Source: Phaeobacter gallaeciensis DSM 26640
Lineage (GTDB): Bacteria > Pseudomonadota > Alphaproteobacteria > Rhodobacterales > Rhodobacteraceae
Assembly: GCF_000511385.1 (NCBI RefSeq)
Contig: NC_023137.1
Coordinates: 449,001 to 513,000 of the forward strand
Direction: 5' to 3'
Length of the DNA stretch: 64,000 nucleotides
The position numbers were made by a program, and so were the translations under genes. Below the pieces are notes generated by a model. That model saw only the letters and a list, made by a program, of their open reading frames with translations. It searched no databases and had not been told where the DNA came from. This document shows, in pieces, positions 42,150-50,748 of this stretch (position 1 is its first letter; every line of letters begins with the position of its first letter).

Positions 42150-43337
42150 ATGGAACAGGCGCAGATTGAAATCGAAGTGCTCGGCGCGCTGTCGCAGCTA
42201 TCGGCTGAGGAGTGGGATGCCTGCGCCTGTCCCGAGGCCGCTGACGGCGGTGCCCCACGGGATCCCTTCACCACGCACCGTTTTCTGAGCGCGCTGGAGG
42301 AGAGTGGTTCCGTTGGGCGCGGCACCGGATGGCAGCCGCAGTACCTGACCGCGCGCCGTGACGGTGTTCTGATCGCCTGTGCGCCGATGTATGCCAAATC
42401 CCATAGCCAGGGCGAATATATTTTCGACCACAACTGGGCCCATGCCTACGAGCAGGCGGGCGGGCGCTATTACCCCAAGCTGCAGATAGCAGCGCCTTTT
42501 ACCCCCGCCACAGGGCGGCGTTTCCTAGTGAAGCCGGAATTCGAAGGTCTGGGCCAGTCAGCACTGGTGCAGGGAGCTGTACAACTGGCAGCGGACAACC
42601 GCGTCTCCTCTCTGCATGTGACTTTCTGCACCGAGGATGAGGCGCAGATGGGGGCGGAGATGGGGCTGATGGCCCGTGTCACGCAACAGTTCCACTGGCT
42701 GAATGACGGCTATGGCAGCTTTGATGATTTCCTTGGCGCACTCTCGTCACGCAAGCGCAAGACCATCCGTAAGGAACGCGCGCAGGCGCAGGGCTTTGGC
42801 GGTGAGATCCATGCCTATCACGGCAGCGATCTGCGCCCCGAACATTGGGATGCCTTCTGGACCTTCTATCAGGACACAGGCGCGCGCAAATGGGGGTCGC
42901 CCTATCTCAGCCGCGCCTTTTTCGACATCGCGCATGATACCATGGCGGACGATATGGTGCTGATTCTCGCCGAGCGTGACGGGATGCCGGTCGCCGGAGC
43001 GTTGAATTTCCTAGGTCGCGACACGCTTTACGGGCGCTATTGGGGCTGTAGCGAACACCACCCCTGCCTGCATTTCGAACTGTGTTACTATCAGGCCATC
43101 GATCAGGCGATTGCCCGCGGGCTGGATCGGGTCGAAGCGGGCGCGCAGGGGGAACACAAGCTGGCGCGCGGTTATCTCCCGACGCAAACGCATAGTCTGC
43201 ATTGGGTGGGGGATCCGGGATTTGCCGATGCCATTGCCCGCTATCTGGAGGCCGAACGCGGCGCCATCGAAGAAGAAATCGAGATCCTGACGGACTACGG
43301 TCCGTTCCGCAAACCCCATGTGGAGGAGCAACAATGA
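42150..43337 (+). CDS. FemAB-like/DUF482 GNAT-fold protein
   Basis: A 395-residue protein of the PF04339 family (formerly DUF482, described as peptidoglycan biosynthesis/recognition-like). Typical segments are [16 protein letters not shown] near the N-terminus, [19 protein letters not shown] in the middle and [18 protein letters not shown] near the end. The fold is a double GNAT, and the presumed reaction is aminoacyl or acyl transfer, unproven. The ATG at 42150 follows GGAGGAACTAA. It overlaps phhB by four bases (ATGA). Confidence 0.85.
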   Translation: MEQAQIEIEVLGALSQLSAEEWDACACPEAADGGAPRDPFTTHRFLSALEESGSVGRGTGWQPQYLTARRDGVLIACAPMYAKSHSQGEYIFDHNWAHAYEQAGGRYYPKLQIAAPFTPATGRRFLVKPEFEGLGQSALVQGAVQLAADNRVSSLHVTFCTEDEAQMGAEMGLMARVTQQFHWLNDGYGSFDDFLGALSSRKRKTIRKERAQAQGFGGEIHAYHGSDLRPEHWDAFWTFYQDTGARKWGSPYLSRAFFDIAHDTMADDMVLILAERDGMPVAGALNFLGRDTLYGRYWGCSEHHPCLHFELCYYQAIDQAIARGLDRVEAGAQGEHKLARGYLPTQTHSLHWVGDPGFADAIARYLEAERGAIEEEIEILTDYGPFRKPHVEEQQ

Positions 43338-43624
43338 CCGAGAAACTCTCAGACGCCACGCGCGGCCCGCTGCTGGATCCGCTGTTCAGCGCCGGTTGGC
43401 AGGTGGTTGACGGCCGCGATGCCATCACCAAGACCTATAAATTCGACAGTTTTGTTGATGCCTTCGGCTGGATGACGCGCGCCGCAATCTGGGCCGAAAA
43501 ATGGGATCACCACCCGGAATGGAGCAACGTCTACAACACCGTTACGGTGACTCTGACCACCCATGATGTCGGTGGCCTCAGCGCGCTTGATGCAAAACTC
43601 GCGCGCAAGATGGAGAGCCTTTAG
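43334..43624 (+). CDS. phhB: 4a-hydroxytetrahydrobiopterin dehydratase (PCD/DCoH)
   Basis: A 96-residue pterin-4a-carbinolamine dehydratase that regenerates the pterin cofactor after aromatic hydroxylation. The family signature is complete: [19 protein letters not shown] followed by THDVGG. The ATG at 43334 overlaps the preceding stop by four bases; the frame is open upstream but only inside the previous gene. phhA (phenylalanine hydroxylase) is not in the window, so PCD may act here in another pterin reaction. It ends the ridA operon before a strong terminator. Confidence 0.93.
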   Translation: MTEKLSDATRGPLLDPLFSAGWQVVDGRDAITKTYKFDSFVDAFGWMTRAAIWAEKWDHHPEWSNVYNTVTVTLTTHDVGGLSALDAKLARKMESL

Positions 43625-43654
43625 GCGGCCACCACCCGACAGATATGAAAGGAC

Positions 43655-43681
43655 AAAGGCGCGGCTTGGTTCCGCGCCTTT
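43655..43681. terminator. Bidirectional terminator between phhB and the peroxiredoxin gene
   Basis: AAAGGCGCGG (43655-43664) pairs perfectly with CCGCGCCTTT (43672-43681) over seven bases. It lies 30 bases after phhB and 20 bases after the end of the converging peroxiredoxin gene. Confidence 0.85.
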
Positions 43682-43700
43682 ATCTATTGTTCTATGCGGA

Positions 43701-44189
43701 TCAGCCGATGGCGTCCAGCAGCGCCTCGCCCGCAGACAGCTCACATTGGCCGGGATTGTCTTCGGCGTTCATGACCTCGACCTTGCCATCACGCGCCAGC
43801 ATCGCATAGCGCAGAGACCGCCCGATCAGACCCGCCGCAGGTGCATCCAGCCGCATCCCGATCGCATCGGTAAACCCGCATTCGGCGTCTGACAACATGG
43901 TGATGCCCGCAGTGCCTGCACCGGTGGCCTCCGACCAGGCCTGCATCACAAAGGGATCATTGCCGGCGATGCAGATAATTTCATCCACGCCTTTGGCCGC
44001 CAGCGCGTCCTTGTTGCGGATGAAGCTGGGCACATGGGCCGAATGGCAGGTCGGCGTAAACGCGCCCGGCACCGCAAAAATGGCAACCGTGCGCCCCTTG
44101 GTCAGCTCCGCCATGCTCACCTGTTCAGGGCCCTCCGCCCCCATGCGGGTCAGTGTCGCCTCAGGCAGGGTCTCTCCAACGGAAATCAT
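43701..44189 (-). CDS. Prx5-type peroxiredoxin
   Basis: A 162-residue thiol peroxidase. The peroxidatic cysteine Cys48 lies in the motif VPGAFTPTCHS, the form typical of the Prx5/AhpC-TSA redoxin group, followed by the conserved arginine in LRYAMLARDGKVEVMNAED. It reduces hydroperoxides with thioredoxin or glutaredoxin/glutathione as donor. It is a single gene, divergent from the flavoprotein gene. Confidence 0.92.
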   Translation of the reverse strand: MISVGETLPEATLTRMGAEGPEQVSMAELTKGRTVAIFAVPGAFTPTCHSAHVPSFIRNKDALAAKGVDEIICIAGNDPFVMQAWSEATGAGTAGITMLSDAECGFTDAIGMRLDAPAAGLIGRSLRYAMLARDGKVEVMNAEDNPGQCELSAGEALLDAIG

Positions 44190-44312
44190 GATCTGTTCCT
44201 CTCCCGTGATTGTGTTTTATATCCCCACACATATAGGGTCGGGCAGCGGACATGCCAGAGGCGTGTGACAACCAGCAGCCGCAGACCGGGACAGCAGAAA
44301 GAGAGGGGAACC

Positions 44313-45524
44313 ATGACCCATTTCGTCGTGATCGGGGCAGGGCAGGCCGGCGCCGCGCTGGTGGCTCAGCTGCGCAAGCAGGGCTTTGACGGGGAAATCA
44401 GCCTGATCGGCAGCGAACCGGTCGTCCCCTATCAGCGTCCGCCCCTGTCCAAGGCCTATCTGCTGGGCGAGATGGAGCTGGAGCGGCTCTATCTACGCCC
44501 TGAGAGTTTCTACGCCGATAGCAATATCACCCTGAAGCTGGGTCAGCAGGTGCAGGCCATTGACCCAGCGGCGAAGACCGTCACCCTCGCGGATGAGGTG
44601 CTGCACTACGACCAGCTGGCGCTCACCACCGGGTCCAGCCCGCGCCGTCTGCCTGCGGCAATTGGTGGTGATCTGAACGGCGTTTACGTGCTGCGCGATC
44701 TGGCAGATGTAGACGCCATGGCGCCCGTCGTGAAAGACGGCGCGCGCACGTTGATTGTGGGCGGTGGATACATCGGACTGGAGGCCGCTGCCGTCTGTGC
44801 CAAACGTGGGGTCTCCGTCACGCTGGTGGAAATGGCCGACCGCATCCTGCAACGGGTCGCTGCGCCGGAAACGTCGGACTATTTCCGCAGCCTGCACACA
44901 GGCCATGGTGTCGATATTCGCGAAGGTATCGGGCTGGAGCGGCTGGAGGGTGAAGGTGGCACCGTCAAACGCGCTGTGCTCAGCGATGGCTCAACGGTTG
45001 AGGTGGATTTTGTGATTGTCGGCGTCGGCATCACCCCGGCAAGTGATCTGGCAGAGGCGGCGGGCCTGACGCTTGAGAATGGCATCAAGGTGGACGAACA
45101 CGGGCACACATCGGATCCGTCGATCTGGGCCGCGGGGGATTGTGCGTCTTTTCCCTATCGCGGCAGCCGCATCCGGCTGGAAAGCGTCCCCAACGCCATT
45201 GATCAGGCGGAAGTCGCTGCCCGCAATATGCTCGGAGCAGGGGAAACCTATGTGGCGAAGCCCTGGTTTTGGTCCGATCAATATGATGTCAAACTGCAAA
45301 TCGCGGGCCTCAACACCGGCTACGACAATGTCGTTACCCGCGCGGGACAGGATGGCACCATGTCCTTCTGGTACTACACCGGCGATCAGCTGGTTGCGGT
45401 GGACGCAATGAATGATCCCCGCGCCTATATGGTCGCCAAACGTCTGATCGAGGCGGGACGCACCGCCGACAAAACCGTGGTGGCTGACCCTGAGGCGGAT
45501 CTGAAACCGCTCCTGCGCGCATGA
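44313..45524 (+). CDS. FAD-dependent ferredoxin/rhodocoxin-reductase-like oxidoreductase
   Basis: A 403-residue flavoprotein. The FAD-binding GAGQAGAALVAQL is at the N-terminus, the NAD(P)H-binding GGGYIGLEAAAV is near 150 and the second FAD motif is WAAGDCASFP near 270. The C-terminal domain (WFWSDQYDVKLQIAG) is typical of reductases that pass electrons from NADH to [2Fe-2S] ferredoxins serving P450s or dioxygenases. No ferredoxin or P450 gene is beside it. The ATG at 44313 follows GAGGGGAA. It overlaps rsmD by four bases. Confidence 0.88.
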   Translation: MTHFVVIGAGQAGAALVAQLRKQGFDGEISLIGSEPVVPYQRPPLSKAYLLGEMELERLYLRPESFYADSNITLKLGQQVQAIDPAAKTVTLADEVLHYDQLALTTGSSPRRLPAAIGGDLNGVYVLRDLADVDAMAPVVKDGARTLIVGGGYIGLEAAAVCAKRGVSVTLVEMADRILQRVAAPETSDYFRSLHTGHGVDIREGIGLERLEGEGGTVKRAVLSDGSTVEVDFVIVGVGITPASDLAEAAGLTLENGIKVDEHGHTSDPSIWAAGDCASFPYRGSRIRLESVPNAIDQAEVAARNMLGAGETYVAKPWFWSDQYDVKLQIAGLNTGYDNVVTRAGQDGTMSFWYYTGDQLVAVDAMNDPRAYMVAKRLIEAGRTADKTVVADPEADLKPLLRA

Positions 45525-46075
45525 GGATCATCGCCGGAGATTTCCGTGGCCGCGCGCTCACCAGCGTGGGCAAGGGGGATGCAGGCGCCCATCTGCGCCC
45601 CACCACTGACCGGGTGCGCGAAAGCCTGTTCAACGTGTTGAGCCATCTGGTCGATTTCGACGGGCTGCGGGTGCTGGATCTGTTCGCGGGCACCGGTGCC
45701 TTGGGGCTAGAGGCGCTGTCGCGCGGCGCGGCGGATGCGGTGTTTGTTGATGATGGCCGGGTCTCACAGGGGCTGATTTCCAAGAACATCGAGCTGCTGC
45801 GCATCAAAGATCGCGCACGGCTCATCCGCCGCGATACGACCCGCCTGCCGACCAATGAGGGCGCGCCCTGTGATGTGGTGTTTCTCGATCCGCCTTATGG
45901 CAAATCGCTGGGAGAGCAGGCACTGACAGCCGCCACCAGAGGAGGCTGGCTGGCGGAGGATGCGCTCATCGTCTGGGAAGAAAGCAGCCCCATGCAGCCT
46001 CCCGAAGGATTTACCCTGCACGACAGCCGCAAATACGGTGACACGCATGTTACCCTCCTGTGGCGCGAGAGCTGA
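45521..46075 (+). CDS. rsmD: 16S rRNA (guanine966-N2)-methyltransferase RsmD
   Basis: A 184-residue SAM-dependent rRNA methyltransferase modifying G966 of 16S rRNA in the 30S subunit. It shows the start MRIIAGDFRGR, the LRPTTDRVRESLFN segment, the SAM motif LDLFAGTGALGLEALSRG and the catalytic FLDPPYG (123-127), all diagnostic. ATGA overlap with the upstream flavoprotein gene indicates a shared transcript, probably without functional link. Confidence 0.94.
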   Translation: MRIIAGDFRGRALTSVGKGDAGAHLRPTTDRVRESLFNVLSHLVDFDGLRVLDLFAGTGALGLEALSRGAADAVFVDDGRVSQGLISKNIELLRIKDRARLIRRDTTRLPTNEGAPCDVVFLDPPYGKSLGEQALTAATRGGWLAEDALIVWEESSPMQPPEGFTLHDSRKYGDTHVTLLWRES

Positions 46076-46099
46076 GCATCAGCACAAAGGACGCACTTC

Positions 46100-46768
46100 A
46101 TGCCGATCACATATCCCACGCCGAAACTGGTGATTTTCGACTGTGACGGCGTGCTGGTGGACAGCGAAACGCTTAGCAATCAGGTGCTGGTCGACAACCT
46201 CGCACGCCACGGGCTTCAGCTGTCACTCGCGGAATGTATGGATCTCTTTGTCGGTGGCACCATGGCAGATGTCCGCACCAAGGCCATCGCCCGTGGCGCT
46301 GACCTGCCCCAAGATTGGATCGCGGAAATCTACGAGGAAACCTACACCCGTCTGCGGCAGGGGGTCGATCTGGTGCCGGGGGTGTCCGATCTTCTGGCGC
46401 TGTTGCAGGCGCGGGGCATCGCCTTTTGTGTGGCCTCCAACGGCAGCGAAGAAAAGATGCGCATCACCCTTGGCCAGAACGGTCTTTGGGATCTGTTCCA
46501 TCCTCACGCGATGTTCTCGGCCCATACGCTCAAGACCGGCAAACCGGACCCGGATCTCTTTCTTGCGGCGGCCTGCCATTTCGATGTGCAGGCGCGTGAT
46601 TGTCTGGTGGTCGAGGACAGTGAAAACGGCGCCATCGCCGCCGCCCGCGCAGGCATGCGCTGCCTTGGCTTTGATCCGCATGGTACGGGCCACCGCCTCA
46701 CACCGCACAACGCCGAGCATATTACCACCATGACCGACGTCCCGCGTCTGATTGGCCTGCTTCCCTGA
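46100..46768 (+). CDS. HAD-superfamily phosphatase (PGMB/Gph-like)
   Basis: A 222-residue haloacid dehalogenase hydrolase. Motif I FDCDGVLVDSE holds the nucleophile Asp. A helical cap follows, then motif II VASNGSEEKM, motif III lysine in KTGKPDPDLF and motif IV VVEDSENGAIAA. It resembles phosphoglycolate phosphatase, beta-phosphoglucomutase and YieH-type 6-phosphogluconate phosphatase; the sequence does not separate these. It lies 24 bases after rsmD, with a hairpin terminator following. Confidence 0.85.
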   Translation: MPITYPTPKLVIFDCDGVLVDSETLSNQVLVDNLARHGLQLSLAECMDLFVGGTMADVRTKAIARGADLPQDWIAEIYEETYTRLRQGVDLVPGVSDLLALLQARGIAFCVASNGSEEKMRITLGQNGLWDLFHPHAMFSAHTLKTGKPDPDLFLAAACHFDVQARDCLVVEDSENGAIAAARAGMRCLGFDPHGTGHRLTPHNAEHITTMTDVPRLIGLLP

Positions 46769-46770
46769 TG

Positions 46771-46798
46771 GCACTCTCAGGTAGAGTGCGACATTTTC
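46771..46798 (+). terminator. Probable terminator after the HAD gene
   Basis: GCACTCT (46771-46777) pairs with AGAGTGC (46783-46789) over five bases, followed by GACATTTTC. The stem is short, so confidence is moderate. Confidence 0.6.
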
Positions 46799-46954
46799 AC
46801 AGCAAGCTATGCGTTTTGCTTGGCGGAACTCCCCACAGTCCGACCGCAGGATTTACACGGGCCAATGTTCGCCATATTCGGCCTGGGAAACGAACGATCT
46901 CTCGGCCCGTTCAGCATCTCATTTCAGATGCTCAGAATTGAAGTAGGATACAAT

Positions 46955-47281
46955 ATGAAACTCAATCTCCGCATCGGCCTGGCGCTCGCCGGCGCCTTGG
47001 CCCTATCGGCTTGCGTATCGCCTGATGTTGTCACCAAAACGCAGGTGGGGGATGCTAAGCTGACCTGTACCGAAATTGCGGTGCAGTTGAACCAGTTGGA
47101 AGAAATCCGCAAAGAAGCCAAGAAGGGCAAGAGCATGTCCGGCGAGAATATCGCAGCCGCGTTGTTGTTCTGGCCCGCAGTGATCGGCAACCATTCCAAC
47201 GCCAAGCAGGCGCTTGAAGCCGCGAATGAGCGTCACGAAGTACTGGTGGCTTTGGCAGAGCGCAAACGCTGCAAGCTCTGA
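46955..47281 (+). CDS. Small lipoprotein of unknown function
   Basis: A 108-residue protein with a lipoprotein signal: hydrophobic segment IGLALAGALALSAC ending at lipobox Cys20. The mature part is helical (KLTCTEIAVQLNQLEEIRKEA) with a short hydrophobic stretch IAAALLFWPAVIGNHSN and ends AERKRCKL. Three cysteines are present including the lipidated one. I recognise no named family. GTAGGATA precedes the ATG at 46955, which places the signal correctly; the frame is open further upstream. It is a single gene, bounded downstream by an exceptionally long perfect inverted repeat. Confidence 0.75.
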   Translation: MKLNLRIGLALAGALALSACVSPDVVTKTQVGDAKLTCTEIAVQLNQLEEIRKEAKKGKSMSGENIAAALLFWPAVIGNHSNAKQALEAANERHEVLVALAERKRCKL

Positions 47282-47299
47282 TACCGGTGTGGGCAATCT

Positions 47300-47359
47300 G
47301 TATCGCTGAACGACAAAGGGGCGCGCCAGATGGCCCGCCCCTTTGTCGTTCAGCGATAC
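47300..47359. terminator. Bidirectional terminator with 24-bp perfect arms
   Basis: The left arm 47300-47323 (beginning GTATCGCTGAAC) is the exact reverse complement of the right arm 47336-47359. After a C-C mismatch, three more pairs (GCC/GGC) close a four-base loop. It fills the gap between the lipoprotein gene and the converging map gene. The inner part GACAAAGGGGCG...CGCCCCTTTGTC is a normal terminator core; the outer 10 bp are unusually long. Confidence 0.85.
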
Positions 47360-47363
47360 GGTC

Positions 47364-48173
47364 TCAGCCGTAGGTCGGATGAAATTTGCCTGCAGGCGAC
47401 AGGGTGAAGATCTCAGCACCATCTGCCGTCACCCCGACCGAATGTTCAAACTGCGCAGACAGCGATTTGTCGCGGGTCACGGCAGTCCATTCGTCGGCCA
47501 GGATCTTGGTCTCTGGGCGGCCAAGGTTCACCATCGGCTCGATTGTGAAGAACATGCCTTCCTCCAGCACCGGACCGGAGCCCGCGCGACCATAATGCAG
47601 CACGTTGGGTGGGGCATGAAAGACCTGACCCAGACCGTGGCCGCAGAAATCCCGCACCACGCTCATGCGCTGCGCTTCGACGTAGGACTGGATCGCGTGG
47701 CCGATATCACCGAATGTGTTGCCGGGTTTCACCGCCTCGATCCCCTTCATCAGGGAGTCATGCGTCACCTGGATCAGCCGCTCGGTTTTTCGGGATAGCT
47801 TGCCGGCCACATACATCCGGCTGGTGTCGCCAAACCATCCGTCGACGATCACCGTGACGTCGATATTCAGGATGTCGCCATCTTTCAGTCGCTTGTCACC
47901 GGGGATGCCGTGGCAGACCACGTGATTGACGCTGATGCAGCTGGCGTGCTGATAGCCTTTGTAGCCGATGGTCGCTGAGGTCGCGCCTGCGTCCTCCACC
48001 ATCTGGGTGATCAACCGGTCCAGTTCACCGGTGGTCTGACCGGGCACGACATGGGCGGCAATATCGTCAAGGATCCGGGCCGCCAGCGCCCCGGCCGCGT
48101 GCATTCCGGCAAAATCGCCGGGCTCATAAATGCGAATGCCGTCTTTTGTGGTGCGGCCGTCTTTCGATCTCAT
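47364..48173 (-). CDS. map: Methionine aminopeptidase, type I
   Basis: A 269-residue cytosolic metallopeptidase that removes the initiator methionine. The pita-bread metal site residues appear in order: NIDVTVIVDGWFGDTS (two Asp), CGHGLGQVFH (His), FTIEPMV (Glu) and QFEHSVGV (Glu). The active-site His is in VNHVVCHGIP. The start at 48173 is preferred for a GGAG about ten bases upstream; an ATG five codons earlier has no ribosome site. It ends four bases from the long inverted repeat. Confidence 0.95.
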   Translation of the reverse strand: MRSKDGRTTKDGIRIYEPGDFAGMHAAGALAARILDDIAAHVVPGQTTGELDRLITQMVEDAGATSATIGYKGYQHASCISVNHVVCHGIPGDKRLKDGDILNIDVTVIVDGWFGDTSRMYVAGKLSRKTERLIQVTHDSLMKGIEAVKPGNTFGDIGHAIQSYVEAQRMSVVRDFCGHGLGQVFHAPPNVLHYGRAGSGPVLEEGMFFTIEPMVNLGRPETKILADEWTAVTRDKSLSAQFEHSVGVTADGAEIFTLSPAGKFHPTYG

Positions 48174-48330
48174 CAGATGAGGCTCCATCGGGTGTCTTTG
48201 ACATAGCTATGTAAGCTGTTCGGGCCAAAAGGGCCAGAGCTGGCACCACCGCCCGCTGGGAACTTTTTCCGACGCAGCTGCGTTGCTCTCTCTGACGAAT
48301 TGCAATCGCACGACGGAGGACGCCGCAGCC

Positions 48331-49257
48331 ATGGACAGCATGAATGCCCTGATGCAGACCGAAATCTACAACGGCAAATCGCTGGCCGATCTGGTCACGC
48401 TGGAGTTTCTGGCCCAGGCCATGGGCAGCGTGCTCGCCGCCATCGTGATCTTGCTGGCCGGGTTTATCGTTGCCAGCTGGGTAAAACGCCGCATCGTGCA
48501 GATCGGCGACAGCCACGCCAGTCTTGATGTGACCCTGTTCCACTTCCTCGGCAATCTGGCACGTTATGTGATCCTCGCCTTTGCGCTGTTGTTTGTGCTC
48601 AACACCTTCGGGGTTGAGACCACCTCTATTATCGCCGCCATCGGTGCTGCCGGCCTCGCCATTGGTCTGGCGATGCAGGGGGCGTTGTCCAATGTGGCCG
48701 CCGGGATCATGCTGATCCTGTTCCGCCCGTTCAAACTGGGCGACTTCATTGAGGTGAATGACGAAATGGGCACGGTGAAGGAAATCACCCTGAACAACAC
48801 CGTGATCGCCAGCCTCTCCAATCTGAAGGTGATCATTCCCAATTCCGAGGTTTGGGGCAATACGATCACCAACTACTCTGAGTTCGACACCCGTCGCGCG
48901 GAATGGACCTTTGGTGTAGGCTACGGAGCCAATCTGGCGCGGGCCGAACAGGTGATCCGCGACACCATCATGTCCGACAGCCGCTCTCATGCAGAGCCGG
49001 ATCCGTTCATTCAGGTCAATAACCTCAACAGCAGTTCTGTGGATTTCCTGGTGCGTGTCTGGGTCGATGCGGCGGAGTATTTTCAGTACCAAGCCGACAT
49101 GAAACGCCGAGTGAAGGAAGCACTGGATGAGGCCGGAATTGATATTCCGTTCCCGACCCGCACGTTGGTTCAGGCAAGCCCCGATGCGTCGCAGCAGGCT
49201 TCAGAAAACGGCGATCAGCAGGACAGGACTGCAAACCGCAACGAGGCTGCTGCCTGA
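48331..49257 (+). CDS. mscS: Small-conductance mechanosensitive channel MscS
   Basis: A 308-residue inner-membrane channel that opens under hypo-osmotic membrane tension. Three membrane helices lie at about 25-48, 68-90 and 95-120. The third has the pore-lining Gly/Ala pattern (AAIGAAGLAIGLAMQGALSN) and is followed by the beta domain FKLGDFIEVNDEMGTVKEI and the C-terminal cage. A Gln/Asn-rich tail of about 30 residues is dispensable-looking. The ATG at 48331 is used; the frame is open 16 codons upstream. Its stop lies four bases from the converging sfsA stop. Confidence 0.92.
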   Translation: MDSMNALMQTEIYNGKSLADLVTLEFLAQAMGSVLAAIVILLAGFIVASWVKRRIVQIGDSHASLDVTLFHFLGNLARYVILAFALLFVLNTFGVETTSIIAAIGAAGLAIGLAMQGALSNVAAGIMLILFRPFKLGDFIEVNDEMGTVKEITLNNTVIASLSNLKVIIPNSEVWGNTITNYSEFDTRRAEWTFGVGYGANLARAEQVIRDTIMSDSRSHAEPDPFIQVNNLNSSSVDFLVRVWVDAAEYFQYQADMKRRVKEALDEAGIDIPFPTRTLVQASPDASQQASENGDQQDRTANRNEAAA

Positions 49258-49261
49258 GGGA

Positions 49262-49960
49262 TCAAGCCGGGATCACACCTGCGATCTCAACACCCTCCGG
49301 GGTGATGCTGGTGGAGATCACCAATCGTTCCACACCCGCTGCCGCCGCTGCATCCCAGGCGGCGGCATAGGTGGGGTCAATGTCGCGGGCAATCTCAAAG
49401 CGATCACAATCCTCGCGCTGCACGAGATAGAGCAGCACCGCGCGATGTCCGGCCCGGCACATGTCCGCCAGATTGCCCAGATGCTTGGCCCCGCGCGCGG
49501 TCACACTGTCGGGGAACTCCGCCAGCCCAGTCTGACGCGACAGGGTGACACTTTTCACTTCAACATAACAATCGGGCAGACCGGGCTGGTTTAGCAGAAA
49601 ATCAATGCGACTTTTCTCGGCGTATTTCACCTCGGCCCGGACTGTTTCATACGCGGCCAGCTCGGCAATCTGCCGCGCCTCCAGCGCCAGTTTCAGCGCG
49701 CGGTTCGGGACCGATGTATCCACGCCCACCAGCGCCCCGCCGGCAACCTCAACCAGCCGCCAGCCGTATTTCAGCTTTTTCTTCGGATCGTCATTTGGCT
49801 CCAGCCAGACCGGGCAGCCCGGCTCGGCCAGCCCCAGCATCGATCCGGGATTGGCACAATGGGCGGTTACCTCGCGCCCATCCGGCAACTGGCAGTCCGC
49901 CAGAAACCTTTTGTAGCGTCGGATCAGCACGGCGGGCAGGAGAGGGGTTTGAAAGCGCAT
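49262..49960 (-). CDS. sfsA: DNA/RNA nuclease SfsA
   Basis: A 232-residue protein of the SfsA family. It has the N-terminal OB-like part (RRYKRFLADCQLPDGREVTAH with CANPGSMLGL) and the PD-(D/E)XK-like core (KSRIDFLLNQPG, DCYVEVKSVTLS). It was first named from an E. coli maltose-regulation phenotype and later assigned nuclease activity; its physiological role is unclear. It is convergent to mscS with a four-base gap and divergent from the cinA-like gene. Confidence 0.93.
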   Translation of the reverse strand: MRFQTPLLPAVLIRRYKRFLADCQLPDGREVTAHCANPGSMLGLAEPGCPVWLEPNDDPKKKLKYGWRLVEVAGGALVGVDTSVPNRALKLALEARQIAELAAYETVRAEVKYAEKSRIDFLLNQPGLPDCYVEVKSVTLSRQTGLAEFPDSVTARGAKHLGNLADMCRAGHRAVLLYLVQREDCDRFEIARDIDPTYAAAWDAAAAAGVERLVISTSITPEGVEIAGVIPA

Positions 49961-50010
49961 GTCACAGGGCCTATACCTGCGCTATCATTGGATCAAGAGG
50001 AGGAGCGCAG

Positions 50011-50748
50011 ATGGCAACCCCAACCGCCGCCATGCCAACCGCAGCCATGCTGGTGATCGGAGACGAGATTCTGTCCGGGCGCACCCGTGATGCCAATATG
50101 TACTATCTTGCCGGCGAGCTGAGCAAACATGGCATCGACCTGCGCGAGGTGCGCGTGATCAGCGATGATGACGCGGCAATCATTACGGCAGTGAGGGCGC
50201 TATCGGAAGGGTTCGACCATGTCTTCACCAGCGGCGGCATCGGCCCCACCCATGACGACATCACCGCCGATTGCATCAGCAAGGCCTTTGGTGCCCATCT
50301 GGACGTGCGCGACGATGCCCGCGCGCTGCTGCAAGCTCACTACGATAAATCCGGGCAGGAGCTGAACGCCGCCCGCTTGCGGATGGCGCGGATCCCCGAT
50401 GGCGCGACCCTGATCGAAAACCCGGTCTCCACAGCCCCCGGTTTCACCCTGCGCAATGTGCATGTGATGGCGGGTGTGCCCAGTGTGTTTCAGGCCATGG
50501 TGGCCTCGGTGCTGCCCACGCTCACCGGCGGCGCGCCGCTCTTGTCGCAGACCCTGCGGGTGCAGCGCGGCGAGGGCGATATCGCCCCCATCCTGACCGC
50601 CATTGCGGAGGCCTATGATGACCTCTCCATCGGTTGTTACCCGTTCCAGCAAAACGGGGCCTTTGGCGCCAATGTGGTGGTTCGGGGCGCTGATGGCGCG
50701 CGGGTGGATGCGGCGATCACGGCGCTGGCACGGGATCTTGATCTTTGA
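50011..50748 (+). CDS. CinA N-terminal/MoaB-like molybdopterin-binding domain protein
   Basis: A 245-residue protein with the MoCF/molybdopterin-binding fold of the CinA N-terminal domain. The start AAMLVIGDEILSGRTRDAN, the FTSGGIGPTHDDITAD signature and VHVMAGVPSVF are typical. It lacks the C-terminal nicotinamide-nucleotide deamidase domain of full CinA, so it belongs to the short stand-alone group (often annotated competence/damage-inducible protein A). Such proteins may hydrolyse ADP-ribose; this is not shown here. AGAGGAGG precedes the ATG at 50011. It overlaps the next gene by four bases. Confidence 0.85.
   Translation: MATPTAAMPTAAMLVIGDEILSGRTRDANMYYLAGELSKHGIDLREVRVISDDDAAIITAVRALSEGFDHVFTSGGIGPTHDDITADCISKAFGAHLDVRDDARALLQAHYDKSGQELNAARLRMARIPDGATLIENPVSTAPGFTLRNVHVMAGVPSVFQAMVASVLPTLTGGAPLLSQTLRVQRGEGDIAPILTAIAEAYDDLSIGCYPFQQNGAFGANVVVRGADGARVDAAITALARDLDL

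Noticed and set aside
48124..49092. A 322-codon minus-strand open frame opposite mscS
   Set aside because: It is complementary to the MscS membrane and beta domains, which are unmistakable on the plus strand.
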